Shown here: positions 10,900 through 22,035 of the stretch, one piece after another
Layout: each line of letters begins with the position of its first letter
Numbering within the stretch: the stretch's first letter is position 1
Assembly: GCA_000697055.1 (NCBI GenBank)
Contig: JNDT01001068.1
Location: forward strand, 1 to 30,259
Direction: 5' to 3'
From: Saksenaea vasiformis B4078
Taxonomy: Eukaryota > Mucoromycota > Mucoromycetes > Mucorales > Saksenaeaceae
Length of the DNA stretch: 30,259 bases
Position numbers and translations under genes: made by a program
Notes under the pieces: model-generated
Database searches by the model: none
Seen by the model: the letters and a program-made list of their open reading frames with translations, nothing else
Told to the model about the DNA's origin: nothing

Positions 10900-11520
10900 A
10901 GCTGTTGACTATATTTTGCACTCTCACCGAAATGGTGCGTACCTTTTGTCACTCTGCACGTCCATGTGAGCTGTGGTTGCAAGATCGCGATAGTATCGCA
11001 GAGAATTATATGTATACTGCAAGTCTACAGCAGCAGAACCCATTTTTCCAGCGTTCTGTGATACGTATGCACTGGGACTTCTTCGCGTCAAGGGCCGGCT
11101 AGAGGCGCTTGGACAGTAGCTTGGTGGCTTTCATATTATATCACTGACTGTTGACGTTCGTCTAGCAGTCTTGGAATGTCCTTCCATCAGGCAGTCTCAA
11201 AGGCAGCTGGCTCTTTCACCAGATATTGCAGTGGAACCTGCACCAGCTGTCGAATTCAGCGATTGTCAGCGTATCACTATTTACACAGACGACGCAGGAA
11301 ATAGAACCTACGTCCAAAAGGTACTTTGTTGATGGTCCGGGCAGGACCAAAAGATCCTTCTGTTTAACACCGTATTTTCAGCTGTCCCTCGCGGAGACGA
11401 CATAGTCCTTGCTGCTGCATCACAGGCACAGCTGCTTTGCTGTTTGGCGATGGCCGCACGTCTCACTCTATGTTCCGTATTCCCTTGAGTGTCGATGAAG
11501 CTATTACGGTTTTTTTCTTT
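10900..11520 (+). pseudogene. Degenerate Helitron-type Pif1 helicase fragment
   Basis: Reading across frames shows the order typical of the Helitron helicase. First come HSARPCELWLQDRD and SIAENY (matching the LW...EDY segment before the helicase core), then ALGLLRVKGRLEALG. Next is YFVDGPGRTKRS at the Walker A position (family form GPGGTGKT), then GDDIVLAAASQAQLL, and FGDGRTSHSMFRIPLSVDE in yet another frame. That last motif (GGRTAHS.F.IP in relatives) is diagnostic of Pif1-like helicases carried by Helitrons. At least two frameshifts, several stops and a ruined Walker A show it is dead. No Rep nuclease HUH motif and no element ends were found. Confidence 0.7.
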
Positions 11521-11589
11521 CACATTCAGGCATTGCTGAAATTATATGCATAAACATCAACTCATAACAGTGCTCCAAACCGCCTTTGT

Positions 11590-12133
11590 TATAGCAATGA
11601 TGGCGATGTCATCGGATTGAAGATCGATCTCCAGTTCGTTCTTGATCACAACGCCATGGAATATGACGCTGGTGTGGGGAACTCGCTAAGGTCCGGTTCC
11701 TAGCGATGTGAAGCTACTTGAAGACCAGGGTAAATTGGTTAGAGAGAGAAAAGGCATCGTTGATGGACTTGTAAACACGTACAATGGAGAAAGAGCTGGC
11801 TGCAACGTCATTGGATGGATAGTCCAACTGAATGGTAAGTTAATGTTGTTTAGTTATGGGTGTCGATAACGAGCTTTTCTGCAGGCCCGACTGGAGAGCT
11901 TTCATCGGTGCACTTGACCAAGCCTGGTCTTTATGTAGCGGTCCCGGAAAGAAAGCTGGTGATCCCCAAGACTATTTCGACCATGAAAGGCTTCTTCAAT
12001 ACGCTGGATGCCTTGTTGCTTTTGAAGGTATAATGTAAAGGGATCTCTTTTCCACCTCCCCTCGCTAACCATTTGCACGTAGTCCAATATAGAACAAAGG
12101 GCACAACACATTCTGTCAAGCATACAGACTTAG
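11590..12133 (+). pseudogene. Remnant of a three-exon gene of unknown family
   Basis: The first part reads DGDVIGLKIDLQFVLD and MEYDAGVG. A one-base shift near 11690 brings VPSDVKLLEDQGKLVRERK into frame, followed by IVDGLV and VIGWIVQLNG. Two clean GT-AG introns (11835-11884 and 12028-12082) join this to PTGELSSVHLTKPGLYVAVP, then DALLLLK, and to a short last exon ending at 12131-12133. The pattern reminds me of a repeated hypothetical family in Mucorales genomes (from memory, no search). The splice sites are intact while the frame is broken, suggesting fairly recent decay. It may be nested in or next to the Helitron remnant. Function is unknown. Confidence 0.5.
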
Positions 12134-12216
12134 AGAACTGACTTTAGATGCGACCAAACCCTGCGTGAAATCCAGTTGGACCGTCCCGACCTACTACATG
12201 CCTCCAGCATGTACTA

Positions 12217-12468
12217 ATGGGAGTCAGACAACTGATATCCCGAAGCGCCGCACAAGGTCTTCCTGATTTACTGACTGTAGTGGGAGAAAACAAAGGTAAG
12301 ACATACCGTAGCTGTCGGTTGATTGAGTGTCGCGAAGCAGGCGGTAGAACAAGTGAGACTTGGTTAGGATCGTTTTTATTCCGTGAAAGAAATGAGGGGA
12401 ACTTAATTATAGCTGCTATCCAATTGACCGAACTAAGAGAGTATAACACTCACTATACGTTGTGGTAG
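12217..12468 (+). other. 83-codon open frame, unidentified
   Basis: An ATG-started frame containing RLIECREAGGRTSETWLGSF and NLIIAAIQLTELREYN. The composition looks protein-like, but no family is recognised and no splice joins are obvious. It may be another piece of the transposon-derived debris that starts near 10330. Confidence 0.25.
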
Positions 12469-13219
12469 TAAACGTATGACAAAGAAGTCTGTAAGCAATA
12501 GGAGTGATCTGGCAACAAACTAGATGAATATAGCTGGGTGAAGCCGAAATAAGGCGGTGGTATAGCACCAAGTTAACAATTGTATCTTCAGAGAATCCAT
12601 ATGATTGATCCAAGAAAAATCTGATTCCGGAAGACATATGTGGTTTTATATCTATGCGCTCTTTATGAGCAAGTTCAACTGTTTTCGTCATGTAATTGAT
12701 ATATCATAGCAAAAATCAAAAGTTAAGCGTTTACGTTTTTGGGACACGACAGCTTACGGCTGAGCAATTTCTATGGCCTAGTTTCTCATTCACACTAGTC
12801 GGTGGGGTTAAGTGCCATAACGAAGATAATACAGTATGTAATGCTGTTTGACTTCATTAATAGCCAGGAACATAAATCAGGTAAGCATGTAATTCCATTC
12901 TATTTCTTTCAAGGTAAACGGTACACCGGTGCGTAACAGTTCTGTACTAAGTAGAAGCTTTTTTCTCTGTGCTTGTCTTTTACATTGCGGCCTGTAAGGT
13001 CAGTCTTTGCTAACCGCATAGTAATTGCCATGAGGAAATGGGAGGTAGCCTGAGATGATGAGTAATCTTTGAGCGAGACAGGATCTGTAAGGTCCAAGCA
13101 ACAATCTTTGTCAAGGCAGCTTTGGCAGAAGGATTCGAAATTGCGGGCACGTCATCCTTGGCCAAGGTTGTTGATGTCCCAATGTTCTGCTAATTTTCTT
13201 ACATATTATCGAAATTTTT
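12469..13219. other. Intergenic DNA, no gene seen
   Basis: Only short frames without recognisable motifs occur on either strand. No RNA gene or repeat is obvious. Confidence 0.4.
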
Positions 13220-13287
13220 GCTGTGTCTTCGCTATTCCCGCTATGTTCCCTCCATGTTCTCGCTGTGTTCTCGCTGTGTTCTCGCTA
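13220..13287. repeat. Short minisatellite, 11-base unit
   Basis: Three consecutive 11-base units of TGTTCTCGCTG (the last base of the third differs) occupy 13255-13287. They are preceded by more diverged copies of the same CGCT-rich unit from about 13220. Confidence 0.8.
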
Positions 13288-13576
13288 CGGTATTTCAGTA
13301 AGTGAAACAAAAGGAAATGGATAAAATCCTTTGAGACTGCTGGATATCTTTATTTCATTCAATTTGTCTGCCTATTTATATTTGTTCAGTCTTTTCGAAA
13401 TTCAGATTTAAGTGAACGTTCTTCTCGGTGATAGGTGTTCATGATGGTAATTACTGTGGTAGCAGTGCCACCTTGTTAATGACCTCGGCGATGTCTCTAT
13501 GATTTAGAGATGAGGTAAATGGAAATACGTTAATCCCGATCTTCCCGTTATGGAACATATTTCAATAGGATGAATA

Positions 13577-14165
13577 CTACGACCGTCTACATATACTACA
13601 CTTGTGTCTGCATACGCATATAAAGTCGAGGCCATCCTTGATGTACTCCTCTACACGACTTAAAGACGGTTCTTCACACGCAGACTGGATCCTTCGCAAC
13701 TGAAGATCCATCAGATCACACCACCTCGATAGTGTCTCGGTCTCATCGTCCTTCGCTATACACTCGGCCTCGTATACCTCCTTTACCACCTTGTACATCA
13801 GTTGCATGGTGGTGTCCTTTCGTTGATGTACGGCTAGTAGACACCTCTTCTGCTTCGTTAAAAACAAGCACAGTGCCACCATAGGACGCAGTGGCATAGT
13901 GTCGCAGAAAGCCTCCGTGGATACTCAGTCCAGGAGGAAGCACTTTTTAGCCAGATGTCACAGGGCATCTCCCACATATACGGATCTTTTCCGCTCCTTC
14001 GCATCTCTGCCTTTAGGTCGTGGACTCATATGATTAATTGCAACGATCAATATGATCGGTTCTTGCTTGTATGTTTTGTACGCTGACAGGCAATACTGCG
14101 CGGTGCGTTTCACGAACGTCAGATCCACCGTGTTACGCTGAACGTGGGGTATGTGGACTCTGTTG
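13577..14165 (-). pseudogene. Frameshifted remnant of a repeated hypothetical protein, possibly PD-(D/E)XK-like
   Basis: The remnant reads on the minus strand in three successive frames. First comes TVDLTFVKRTAQYC, then AYKTYKQEPIILIVAINHM (about 14165-14030). Next is DPYMWEMPCDIWLKS (about 14000-13940). Last is MPLRPMVALCLFLTKQKRC through a helical C-terminus ending CRHKC (13897-13577). From memory this order matches a hypothetical family repeated in Mucorales. The acidic/Lys-containing beta-strand at the start would fit a PD-(D/E)XK (Rpn/transposase-type) nuclease, but no complete active site is visible. At least two frameshifts make it a pseudogene. The family name is tentative. Confidence 0.5.
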
Positions 14166-14294
14166 CATCAGTGTTCCTATACGGGAGATTCTGAGTGTTC
14201 GTAGCGTGGAAGTAGCGGGTCTTTGAAGTAAAATCAAGTCACATTTCCTTCAACTGAATTCTTTGCGCTTTGAAACTAAAAGCTGATCAAAGTG

Positions 14295-15082
14295 ATGGTG
14301 AACCTACCTGAAGCAGTGACACCAGGACAACGGCTGGGCTACGCCGAAGACTACATTGCTGGAACAGGAACTTATGTACGCGACGGACTGCTTTATGCCA
14401 GTGTCGTAGGATTTAAACATGTTGCACCTGGCGCCGAGGATCAAGTAAGACTCCGTCTGTTAACGCATGCGCTCAATGTGATTTTTATTTACATAGACTC
14501 CAACAATTACTGTCTCGAAGGAGAAGGAGCAATCGGCAGTGCCAGAAGTTGGTAGTGTGGTAAGAAAGTTAGAATATTTATACGTGACCTTAAATCCGTT
14601 TCTTCATAGATTACAGGAAAAGTGATTCGCGTAGATCCCCAACGAGCCGTGATCGCCATTATGGTTGTGGGTGAAACGCCATGTAAAGAAGATTTTATGG
14701 GTTCTATTAGGTATGTTTGGATTATTTGTAGGTCTCGGACTAATGAATGTGGTGAATTCAAGAGTGCAAGATGTTCGTGCAGCCGAAAAAGACAAAGTGA
14801 AGATTTACCAATCCTTCCGTCCTGGCGATATTGTTCGTGCTGAGGTGATATCTCTGGGTAACGCTCGGTCTTACTTTTTATCCACGGCGAAGAATGAGCT
14901 GGGCGTAATTTTCGCTACGAGCGTTGCTGGTAAATAATGAACAACAATGGAAGATCTAAGCAAAGTGAAACTCTGATCCCTTTTTTTCTACAGGTGCTAC
15001 AATGATTCCTATCTCTTGGCAGGAGATGCAATGTCCGAAGACCAAAGCAATTGAATACCGTAAATGTGCTAAGCCATTTTAG
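14295..15082 (+). CDS. CSL4: RNA exosome cap subunit Csl4 (EXOSC1 homologue)
   Basis: Five exons (14295-14444, 14497-14559, 14610-14710, 14763-14929, 14994-15082) with GT-AG introns of 50-64 bases give 189 aa, close to human EXOSC1. Seen: an N-terminal domain with TPGQRLGYAEDY and GTGTYVRDG, then an S1 RNA-binding domain starting at VPEVGSVITGKVIRVDP, then QDVRAAEKDKVKIYQSFRPG, DIVRAEVISLGNARSYFLST and GVIFATSVAGATMIPISW. The C-terminus is MQCPKTKAIEYRKCAKPF, the remnant of the Zn-ribbon region with its Cys residues. Known role: a cap subunit of the 3'-5' RNA exosome in nucleus and cytoplasm, guiding RNA to the core. I chose ATG 14295 because the family starts just before the PG.RLG motif. 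The gene looks fully intact. Confidence 0.95.
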
Positions 15083-15631
15083 AAAGTAGCAACGGGGACT
15101 GGTAGGCTTCCTTCTGTAAATACATAGTGTTCCAAAATCTTCGTCGTATCATGTTGTAAGAGAAACCTTGGCATGTCATAGTTGTCTATAAGTTTGCCAC
15201 GATAAGCTTAGTACACCTTTTCTGCATAATTACTTAAATTAAAGTCCAACGTTTATGAAAACGAACAAGGAATTGTTATTGATAGTCATGGAGGATTGCT
15301 GATAGTGAATAATTTACCTTTGAGACAATAAATTTCCATATGAAATAGTTCTATGACATTTATGGTCATTGTGTTGATCAAAGTAAATCAAACGGATAAT
15401 CAGAGAACACTATCATAGTGATGTAGAACGATTCATTGAATACTAAAAGGAAGGCAGGATATGACGATCAGAACATAGGTTGGACTTCGGCCGATGTATG
15501 ATAGTCTTTCCCATTTCCTATTGCGCCGTCACTGTTATTAAGCAAGCAGTGGTTGCGTTAATAAAAAGCGTAAAAAGCCATTAGTGAAGTTGTTGGTCAG
15601 GGATCAACGGATTAAGAACCTTCCTGCCGGA
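15083..15631. other. Intergenic region downstream of CSL4, no gene seen
   Basis: AT-rich DNA with no supported coding region. It ends at the TA target site of the pogo-type element. Confidence 0.4.
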
Positions 15632-15659
15632 TACAGTGCAACCTCTCTAATTTCAAAAC

Positions 15660-15688
15660 CCTATAATTTCAAAACCCGGTTTTTTCAA
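15660..15688 (+). repeat. Subterminal direct repeat of the pogo-type element, left copy
   Basis: A 29-base unit beginning CTATAATTTCAAAACCCGG and ending TTTTCAAG recurs at 16266-16294 in the same orientation with about three to four mismatches. The unit overlaps the AATTTCAAAACC motif of the terminal repeat, so it may be a transposase binding site. Confidence 0.7.
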
Positions 15689-16265
15689 GAAATCTTCGGT
15701 CCACCGCCAGAAAACATAGTGTAGGTTTTCAAATCCTCTGTAATATCGAGTTCAAGCCTGAAAAGGAGGTTGAATCTCTTATCGGGAGGAGGTTTAGCGC
15801 TCAAAGATTTACTAATCGCATTGATCCTTTGCAAAATATGACGTGATACCTCCTCCTGAAGAAAATCTATCATTGTGTCGATGCGAAACAATTGATTTTT
15901 AAGTGGAATGCAACGTTTCTCTCTGCAGGTCATGTATGTCGTCATTCACAATCTCCTTGTCATTGTATCAGTGAATACGTCTTATTCAGTTCTTGTATCA
16001 ACAGTTTCCTCTCCTTCTCGGCAGTCACTCTCGAAATCGGGCATTGTTACTGTGATCCACTTGATAGCCTGGAGGTGCCAATTCATGCTTGTCACAAGTT
16101 CATCTAGCACTGAGATTGCTTCATCTCCATGAACAGCTTTATTCATGAGACCTGTCTTGCGCCAGCAATTTTGGAAGGTACTAGGATTGCGTTTTAGCGT
16201 GTCAAACGAGAGCATTATCCACCACATAGCTCAGTTCATACTCAGAAGGCTTTATGACACATGCT

Positions 16266-16294
16266 CTATAATATCAAAACCCGGAATTTTCAAG
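16266..16294 (+). repeat. Subterminal direct repeat of the pogo-type element, right copy
   Basis: Begins CTATAATATCAAAACCCGG and ends TTTTCAAG. It is in direct, not inverted, orientation relative to the copy at 15660-15688, unlike the outer ends. Confidence 0.7.
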
Positions 16295-16341
16295 CATTTT
16301 GCTGGGAACGGAGGACTTGAAATTAGAGAGCGCGCACTGTA

Positions 16342-17784
16342 AACGGATTGACCCGAAACCGCAGATTAGCGGGTAATATTAGAGCTTCATTTGATTCTCA
16401 TTACACATGGAAGACAGCGCAGCCCAACTCTCGTGGATGAGCTTATCTCTGAAGAAATGACCTTAATTGACTTTTAAGCTCGCGACAACACTTGCTACGT
16501 ATTAAAAAGGCGAAGGCTGAGTTCTCTTCAGATATAAATTGCACATTTGCCGGAGGCAGATGTGAAAGCTTTTCTGGTGGCGAGAACCAGTGGCGAAAAG
16601 TATGTACTGCAAGTGATTTGAAGCGATGCGACATTTAACAATATACAGTGACCTTTCAATGATTTCACTCGTCTTTTTTAAAAGTTTTTAGTCACTTCGT
16701 CCTTGCTCCTTCCCTGCCTTCATTTGGTTATAACTATATGATCATACATTGAGTTGCCACACACTACTGTCTAACTTCATCCGTCAGCCCATTCCAGTGA
16801 CTCGAAATTGTTGCGGGCCACTATACTGTGAAAGTTGGATGATGCTGAGTGTGACCATATTTACCACAGCCGAGATGCTTTGTATATATCAAGAACTGAC
16901 ATCCTTATCAGGAGATTTTTTAATAGAAACAGATGCGATTCATGCGTCTATTTAAGTAACCGTCGAGTTGTGATATCTGAAACGTATTTTCTAATTTGAT
17001 ATTAGGAGAGCCTAGCGGAATGAACCAATAGAATGTATTTTGAGTTGGTGCAAAAGGACATACTTCCCCGCATAAGGTTAAGAATAGAGCATCCGAAAAA
17101 GAAAGACGGGAAGAAAAAGGCTGGCTCTCAACTAGCAGTTTCTTTGGAGCACATGCAAAAAGCTCAGAACCGATCAGAATCATACGAAAAACCATATACT
17201 CCACTTTCTCATAAGTTAGAACTGTAGCGCTGTGCACAGGACAACTGAAGCGTACAAATCAGTACGAGCTTCAAGTGTTCTTCTGCGCTTTCTTTTGAGA
17301 ATACCCGCAAAAATTTTCTTGGTGTCGCTTTATCATTCCTATCGAGTGGAGTGTTCAAACTGCTCTCCAACTTTAATTTGAAGTATCGGCTTGGAAGCGA
17401 AGCACCCGCTATAAGAATGATAACCTGTTTGTTCAAGTTTACAATTTTCACATGCACATCTTGTCCACCTCTGTAAAGGTACTATGCGCTCGTTTTCGAG
17501 TATGTTGTAAGAAAAGAGATTGAAAAGTAGGGCAAGCGGTTGTCATCTTGTGGATGACCAGGGATAACAAGATTTGTGTAAGACATGATATGACGAAAAT
17601 TTTAGAAAGTTATCTACATTTGGGAAAGCACAGCATTCACTTTTCAACGACAGCTCTATTTTTCAGTTACCGAGTGCTTTCGGAAAATGCAGTATATTTA
17701 TACTATGTACAATTATGGAATGACTGTTGTTCTGGCTATACAAAGGAATGGAAAGATGTATACGTGTGATAATAAGAGTTTGGT
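16342..17784. other. Intergenic DNA with short unidentified frames
   Basis: Several open frames of 60-105 codons occur on both strands, for example about 17209-17457 minus (with RYFKLKLESSLNTPLD) and 16443-16634 minus. None has a recognisable motif or consistent splice joins. They may be transposon debris; I would not annotate any as a gene. Confidence 0.35.
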
Positions 17785-19060
17785 TTACAGAGTGTCAGGG
17801 ATAAGGTGTAGTTTAGCGATATGTTCAGGAACTTCGTCTTCGGCAAATCGCCATTCGGGATGGTTGTATAACGCTAATGTGTCCGAACGGTTCCATTTGG
17901 GGAAATCTGAATGGAAATAGAAACCCGTTAGTTTATCATTTTGTATAAGAAAATAGAAATAACTTACCAAGAGCGGAAGGGCGAGAAAGTTTTCCTTGCA
18001 AATCAAGTGCTAAGAGATCAGCACGACAGGATGCGTCGCGATGGATCTGCAGACTGTGGAAACGCACGGGAGAGAGCTGACACTTGTAGTTACTGCGATA
18101 AGCAAGGAAAGTAAGGACTGCCTGATCCTGCCGATGATTGAGGCGCGACGATCCGGGCGGAGCAATGCAGTTTTTGTCCAATGCACATTCGTACCAGGGT
18201 ATGATGACGTTATTGACGACAGCGTTGTTTCTGAGATCAAAACCAACGGCTGCGCCATTGCAGTTGATGTTGTTTGCGTATTTGGCTGGGTCGACATCAA
18301 AGTATGAGAACATACCAGGATGTGTCCAGCGACCCATAGTATATGAGCTTCGAGGTGACCAAAAGCCGCGATACCTACGGACAATTGATGGGATGTTCTT
18401 GAGAAAGGGCGCAGTAACCATGTTGCCCGCATCAAGCCAAATTAGAACGCCAGTTTCGGTATCTGCGTATTTCAAACGCGCTTCGTTGACAATTGCAGGC
18501 TTCCAAGCGTATTCACCAGCATTAATTGCGACGTCAAAGAAACGCGGGTACTTGAAATAATCGAATGTTTCAATCTCATCTACAAGTCCATTGGCTTTGA
18601 GCTGATCTAGGACTGGCAATTGTGTGCGGTTCATCCCAATGTTGTACACTACAATTCTCGGAAATTCGGATGGCTCTAATTGCGGTCTGAGATTGCGTAG
18701 CGAATATAAAAAGTTCTCCAATGAACATAAATGGTTGGCGCTAGAAGCTGTGACGATCGTGTACGGATATTGTTTCTTCTCTTTTATGATTGGCTCCGGT
18801 AAAACTTTTTGCTGAGGCTGCGCCGTCCGTTTCAACGGCGATAATGAATCTGGTTCAGATGATTCAAGGGGTAAGCTTTGCTGCTGAGATTGTTGGAACC
18901 ACACGTCAGCTATGAAAAAAAATTTTTTTTGTTAATTGCTTCGCTTGCGGTCCAGATTCAATAATTGCTTACTCAAGCTACCCCGATACGCGTTTCCATT
19001 CAAAGAGAATATAAAAAGGCAGCCGAGCAGGAAAACAATAGCAACTTGAATAGCAATCAT
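17785..19060 (-). CDS. Type II membrane glycosyltransferase-like protein (DUF1647-like)
   Basis: Three exons on the minus strand (19060-18973, 18909-17968, 17906-17785), joined in frame by GT-AG introns of 63 and 61 bases, give 383 aa. The N-terminus MIAIQVAIVFLLGCLFIFSL is a signal-anchor helix with a short cytosolic tail. A Gln/Ser/Pro-rich stem follows (about 31-75), then a lumenal domain. The domain opens YPYTIVTASSANHLCSLENF and includes FPRIVVYNIGM, YAWKPAIVNEA, GVLIWLDAGNMV and NCNGAAVGFDL, ending near HRQDQAVLTFLAYRS. The layout resembles Golgi nucleotide-sugar transferases of the GT-A type, with LDAG where a DxD motif is often found. From memory it resembles DUF1647 proteins. A Golgi role in glycan addition is inference; donor and acceptor are unknown. 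No lesions. Confidence 0.85.
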
Positions 19061-20577
19061 GCTTTTTGATAGTTGCTTCGAGGACCGAGGAAACAACAAA
19101 AAGGACATGTTGGAAGGATGGAGAAAACAAAAAAAGAAAAGAACGGTGTTGTTAAAGGAAGGTATTTATATCTCTGTCGACAACTTTTTTTGTAGTATTT
19201 ATTTTTTGCTTCTAAATCGGGGAAAAACCTGGGCTTCAAAAAGCGGATTGTGAAACTGTTTTTAGAATGAAAGGCTTTGAACGATTTATCCTTCAGCGAT
19301 AAAGAGACGGCCTCCGCATACTACCGACGCTGTATATCTTTTTTATGGTCTCAGCAGCTGTCATTATTCTCTTTCTGCATTAGATTCATGATAAACATAA
19401 GAACTATACCATTTTGAAACGTAAAGGCTAACTTGATTCTGTCACATTTGCCAAGCCGCAATATTTGTATGCTTTGTCCCGTGGTTAAACACTTGCAGAG
19501 GGTTGGCGTTACATATAAAATGACGGAAGATTGATTCAGGTACAGTTCCAGAGCAGGGTCTAAACTGTAATCGTTCGGCGATTGGCGAGCATAGCCCTAA
19601 GAGTCACATTGAAGTGCCACCGTGTATATTAATTAATGAACCACAGTGATTAAAAGCTCCCTATGTGATGACATGAGCTTTCTTCTGCAAGCAATAGTGT
19701 GATTTCTCACCTTCGTAACATTAACGGCAGGGCGAGCACCATTCCTTCATCAAAACTCATTTTCAGCAACACTGTAGGGCTGAGAATGCTTTTTCTCGTA
19801 ACACGGTTACCATGGCAATTCGGTCGCACAAATAAAAAATAGAACTTAAGAAATTTTAGTGTAACAGCTTATTTGTTAGGCTTATAAAAATGTAAGTTGG
19901 CTGTCAAGAAAAAGTGAAAATAATTCGTTATGAGGTAAACGGTTTTTTCTCGTACACGTATTGCATAAGTAAGCACGGCAAGAGCGGTTGGCAAATTTAT
20001 AACCGTAAACCGGGGGACGAAGGATCAGGAATCGCGTGGACTGTAGTTTGTGTAACCCGAACCATTCCTGATCCGGATCGCCCATTGTTTCGTGGCTGTA
20101 CGTGAAACACTCGTTTGGTAACAACGAAAACAACGAAAACTTCTTTTTCTTACGTGTACGAAATATCTCTAGCCTATTATGAAAGTTCTTGAGCAAATCC
20201 TGTTTATTTCTTTATTGCTAGTGCCAAGACCAATTAACTAGATGCTGGGATAACATACATGCATGGCTTGATGATTTCCGACCACCTATGAAATTGCAAG
20301 TATTACTCTTTTTCATAAACCGAGAAACAAAGCGGGTCATGGAAAGCGCAGAAACAAAGGACCTTTTTTCCTTCTCATTGCTTATTGCCTGTTTTGGAAT
20401 AAATAATACCCGAGTTCGGACCCTTTTTGTGACGAATTTTCACAAATCAACATGCTAAAGGTTTCAGTCGTCAACTTCTTCTACCGCAAAACAACGCTTT
20501 ATGTAAAACGGATATAGGGCCAAAGGGACCCTGAGAAAGATAAACACCCAATTAAAACCACTATGAGGAACATACGA
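19061..20577. other. Upstream region of the glycosyltransferase gene; no gene seen
   Basis: The promoter of the minus-strand gene should lie at its start (19061 onward). A frame at about 19914-20105 plus reads SKHGKSGWQIYNRKPGDEGS but starts with GTG, has no family match and no splice context. The remainder is AT-rich with no supported feature. Confidence 0.35.
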
Positions 20578-20898
20578 TTAGGATGTAACATCAAATAGCA
20601 TAGCCTCTCCTTCATCGCTTATAGTGTCATTATACCAATGCATGCTTGTTGTTTGTAAACATATCATCATACCACTAATGAGGCCATATATAACATACTT
20701 TAACATAACATAACCCATTTTGCCAGCATGATTTTCGTATTCCATATCTGCAGCTTGCAGCTCTCTGGATAATGTAATGATCCACAACGTATGATGTGAT
20801 GCTTTTGAAACATTAACCTTATCGCCTACGGAAAGGCAGGACTTGGCCGCATTACGCCGAAGTCGTTGTCGATCAGCAAGAAAGCGGACAAGTTTCAT
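20578..20898 (-). other. 106-codon open frame, unidentified
   Basis: An ATG-started frame beginning MKLVRFLADRQRLRRNAAKS, with a hydrophobic stretch YVIYGLISGMMICL towards the end. The basic start and lack of stop codons make it worth listing. I see no known motif, no introns and no related copy in the window. It may be chance or a transposon fragment. Confidence 0.25.
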
Positions 20899-22032
20899 CT
20901 TACATAAACATCAACTCAGAGCCTTACTCGTTAAGTCGATACTAAATTTGTCTGACATCACTCTCTGCATTGCTTTGAGAGGGCGTCACTCTAATGCAGA
21001 TGCAAGTTTAGACGACATGACACTTTTGTAAGATTATGCTTACCAGATATCATGCTGCTATTAAATATCTCATGACGATTAGGGTTGCGACATGGCTAAA
21101 CGTTGTTCGAGACTACAACGCATCTTCTCTGGGACACCATCCCACGCAGAGATACTAAAAAGGATCGGTATACGACACAAAGGACAGGTTCATTGCAAAC
21201 AAACAATGGAAAAATGTCGAGCTGTATCTGGCTATCGAGACAGTGCCAGCCATCTTGGTCTAAGTTTCAAAGAGGGATACGACATCGAGCAAAATCGGGC
21301 GACGAAGAGTCCGCGAAGGTCGCCATCGTCTCCATAAACAATGCAAGCTCGCCAGTGCATATCAGTCTAAAGCTAATGCAATATGTAATCGTCGGCAGGA
21401 TGCACACGCAACAGGTCTTGTTTTGGCCACATTTATCATGTAAGGCGCTATACTGAGTAGATACCTAGAGCCAGATTTTAATAATCGATTCGAATGAGAA
21501 CTGGATATCCTACCACAGCAAGTGCCGTTCTAAACCTTGCACACCGTCGAATCTGTATTGGTTGACCAACAAAGAGGTCATCGAGCTCGTAAGAGCTAAT
21601 GCAATAAGAATTTAAGGGTAGCAGCAGGCATCCGTCGGTGGAGATATCGATATATCTTCCAAATCAACGCCCTGTAAGGCTTTGACGTACTCAGTCCATA
21701 GTTGCATGCCTTCCAGATAGATTGGTTTGGGAGAGCATTCGGTTTCGTTGTTTTATCCTCTCCGGTCTTTGTGTTTTACACTTCCGTAAGCGTGCCTGCT
21801 TCAGATGGAAAATACTCGAGCAATATTAGCTCCAAATATCTAGCGTTTTGCGACGAATGGGCAGGTTATAATCAATAGTTTGAAATGATTTCGTAGCCCA
21901 GAAATACTATCAGCGTTACTTGATTGAAAAATCCATTATGGTGTGAATGCAACATTGCAATAACTTGCACATTGGGTAGAATATATTTCCAGTACACTAG
22001 GAAAATTAGAAAAGAAAGAGATCCTTTTCTTA
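20899..22032. other. Intergenic DNA with fragmentary frames
   Basis: Overlapping plus-strand frames at about 21092-21456 are open in different registers, as in decayed coding DNA, but no family can be named. The rest, 21457-22032, shows nothing. Confidence 0.3.
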
Positions 22033-22035
22033 ATC

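Larger units (their letters stand above)
15634..16339 (-). mobile_element. Internally deleted pogo/Tigger-type transposon with TA duplication
   Basis: The left end reads CAGTGCAACCTCTCTAATTT and the right end, inverted, CAGTGCGCGCTCTCTAATTT. TA dinucleotides flank both ends (15632-15633, 16340-16341). The CAGT start, TA duplication and repeated AATTTCAAAACC subterminal units are typical of the pogo/Tigger branch of Tc1/mariner. Inside, on the minus strand, only the transposase C-terminus remains: TFQNCWRKTGLMNKAVHGDE (about 16227-15982), then a Leu-rich tail (15945-15685) in the same frame after two in-frame stops. The N(C)WRKTG motif is the conserved end of the pogo DDE domain. The HTH and the DDE core are missing, so the copy is non-autonomous. 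Confidence 0.85.
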
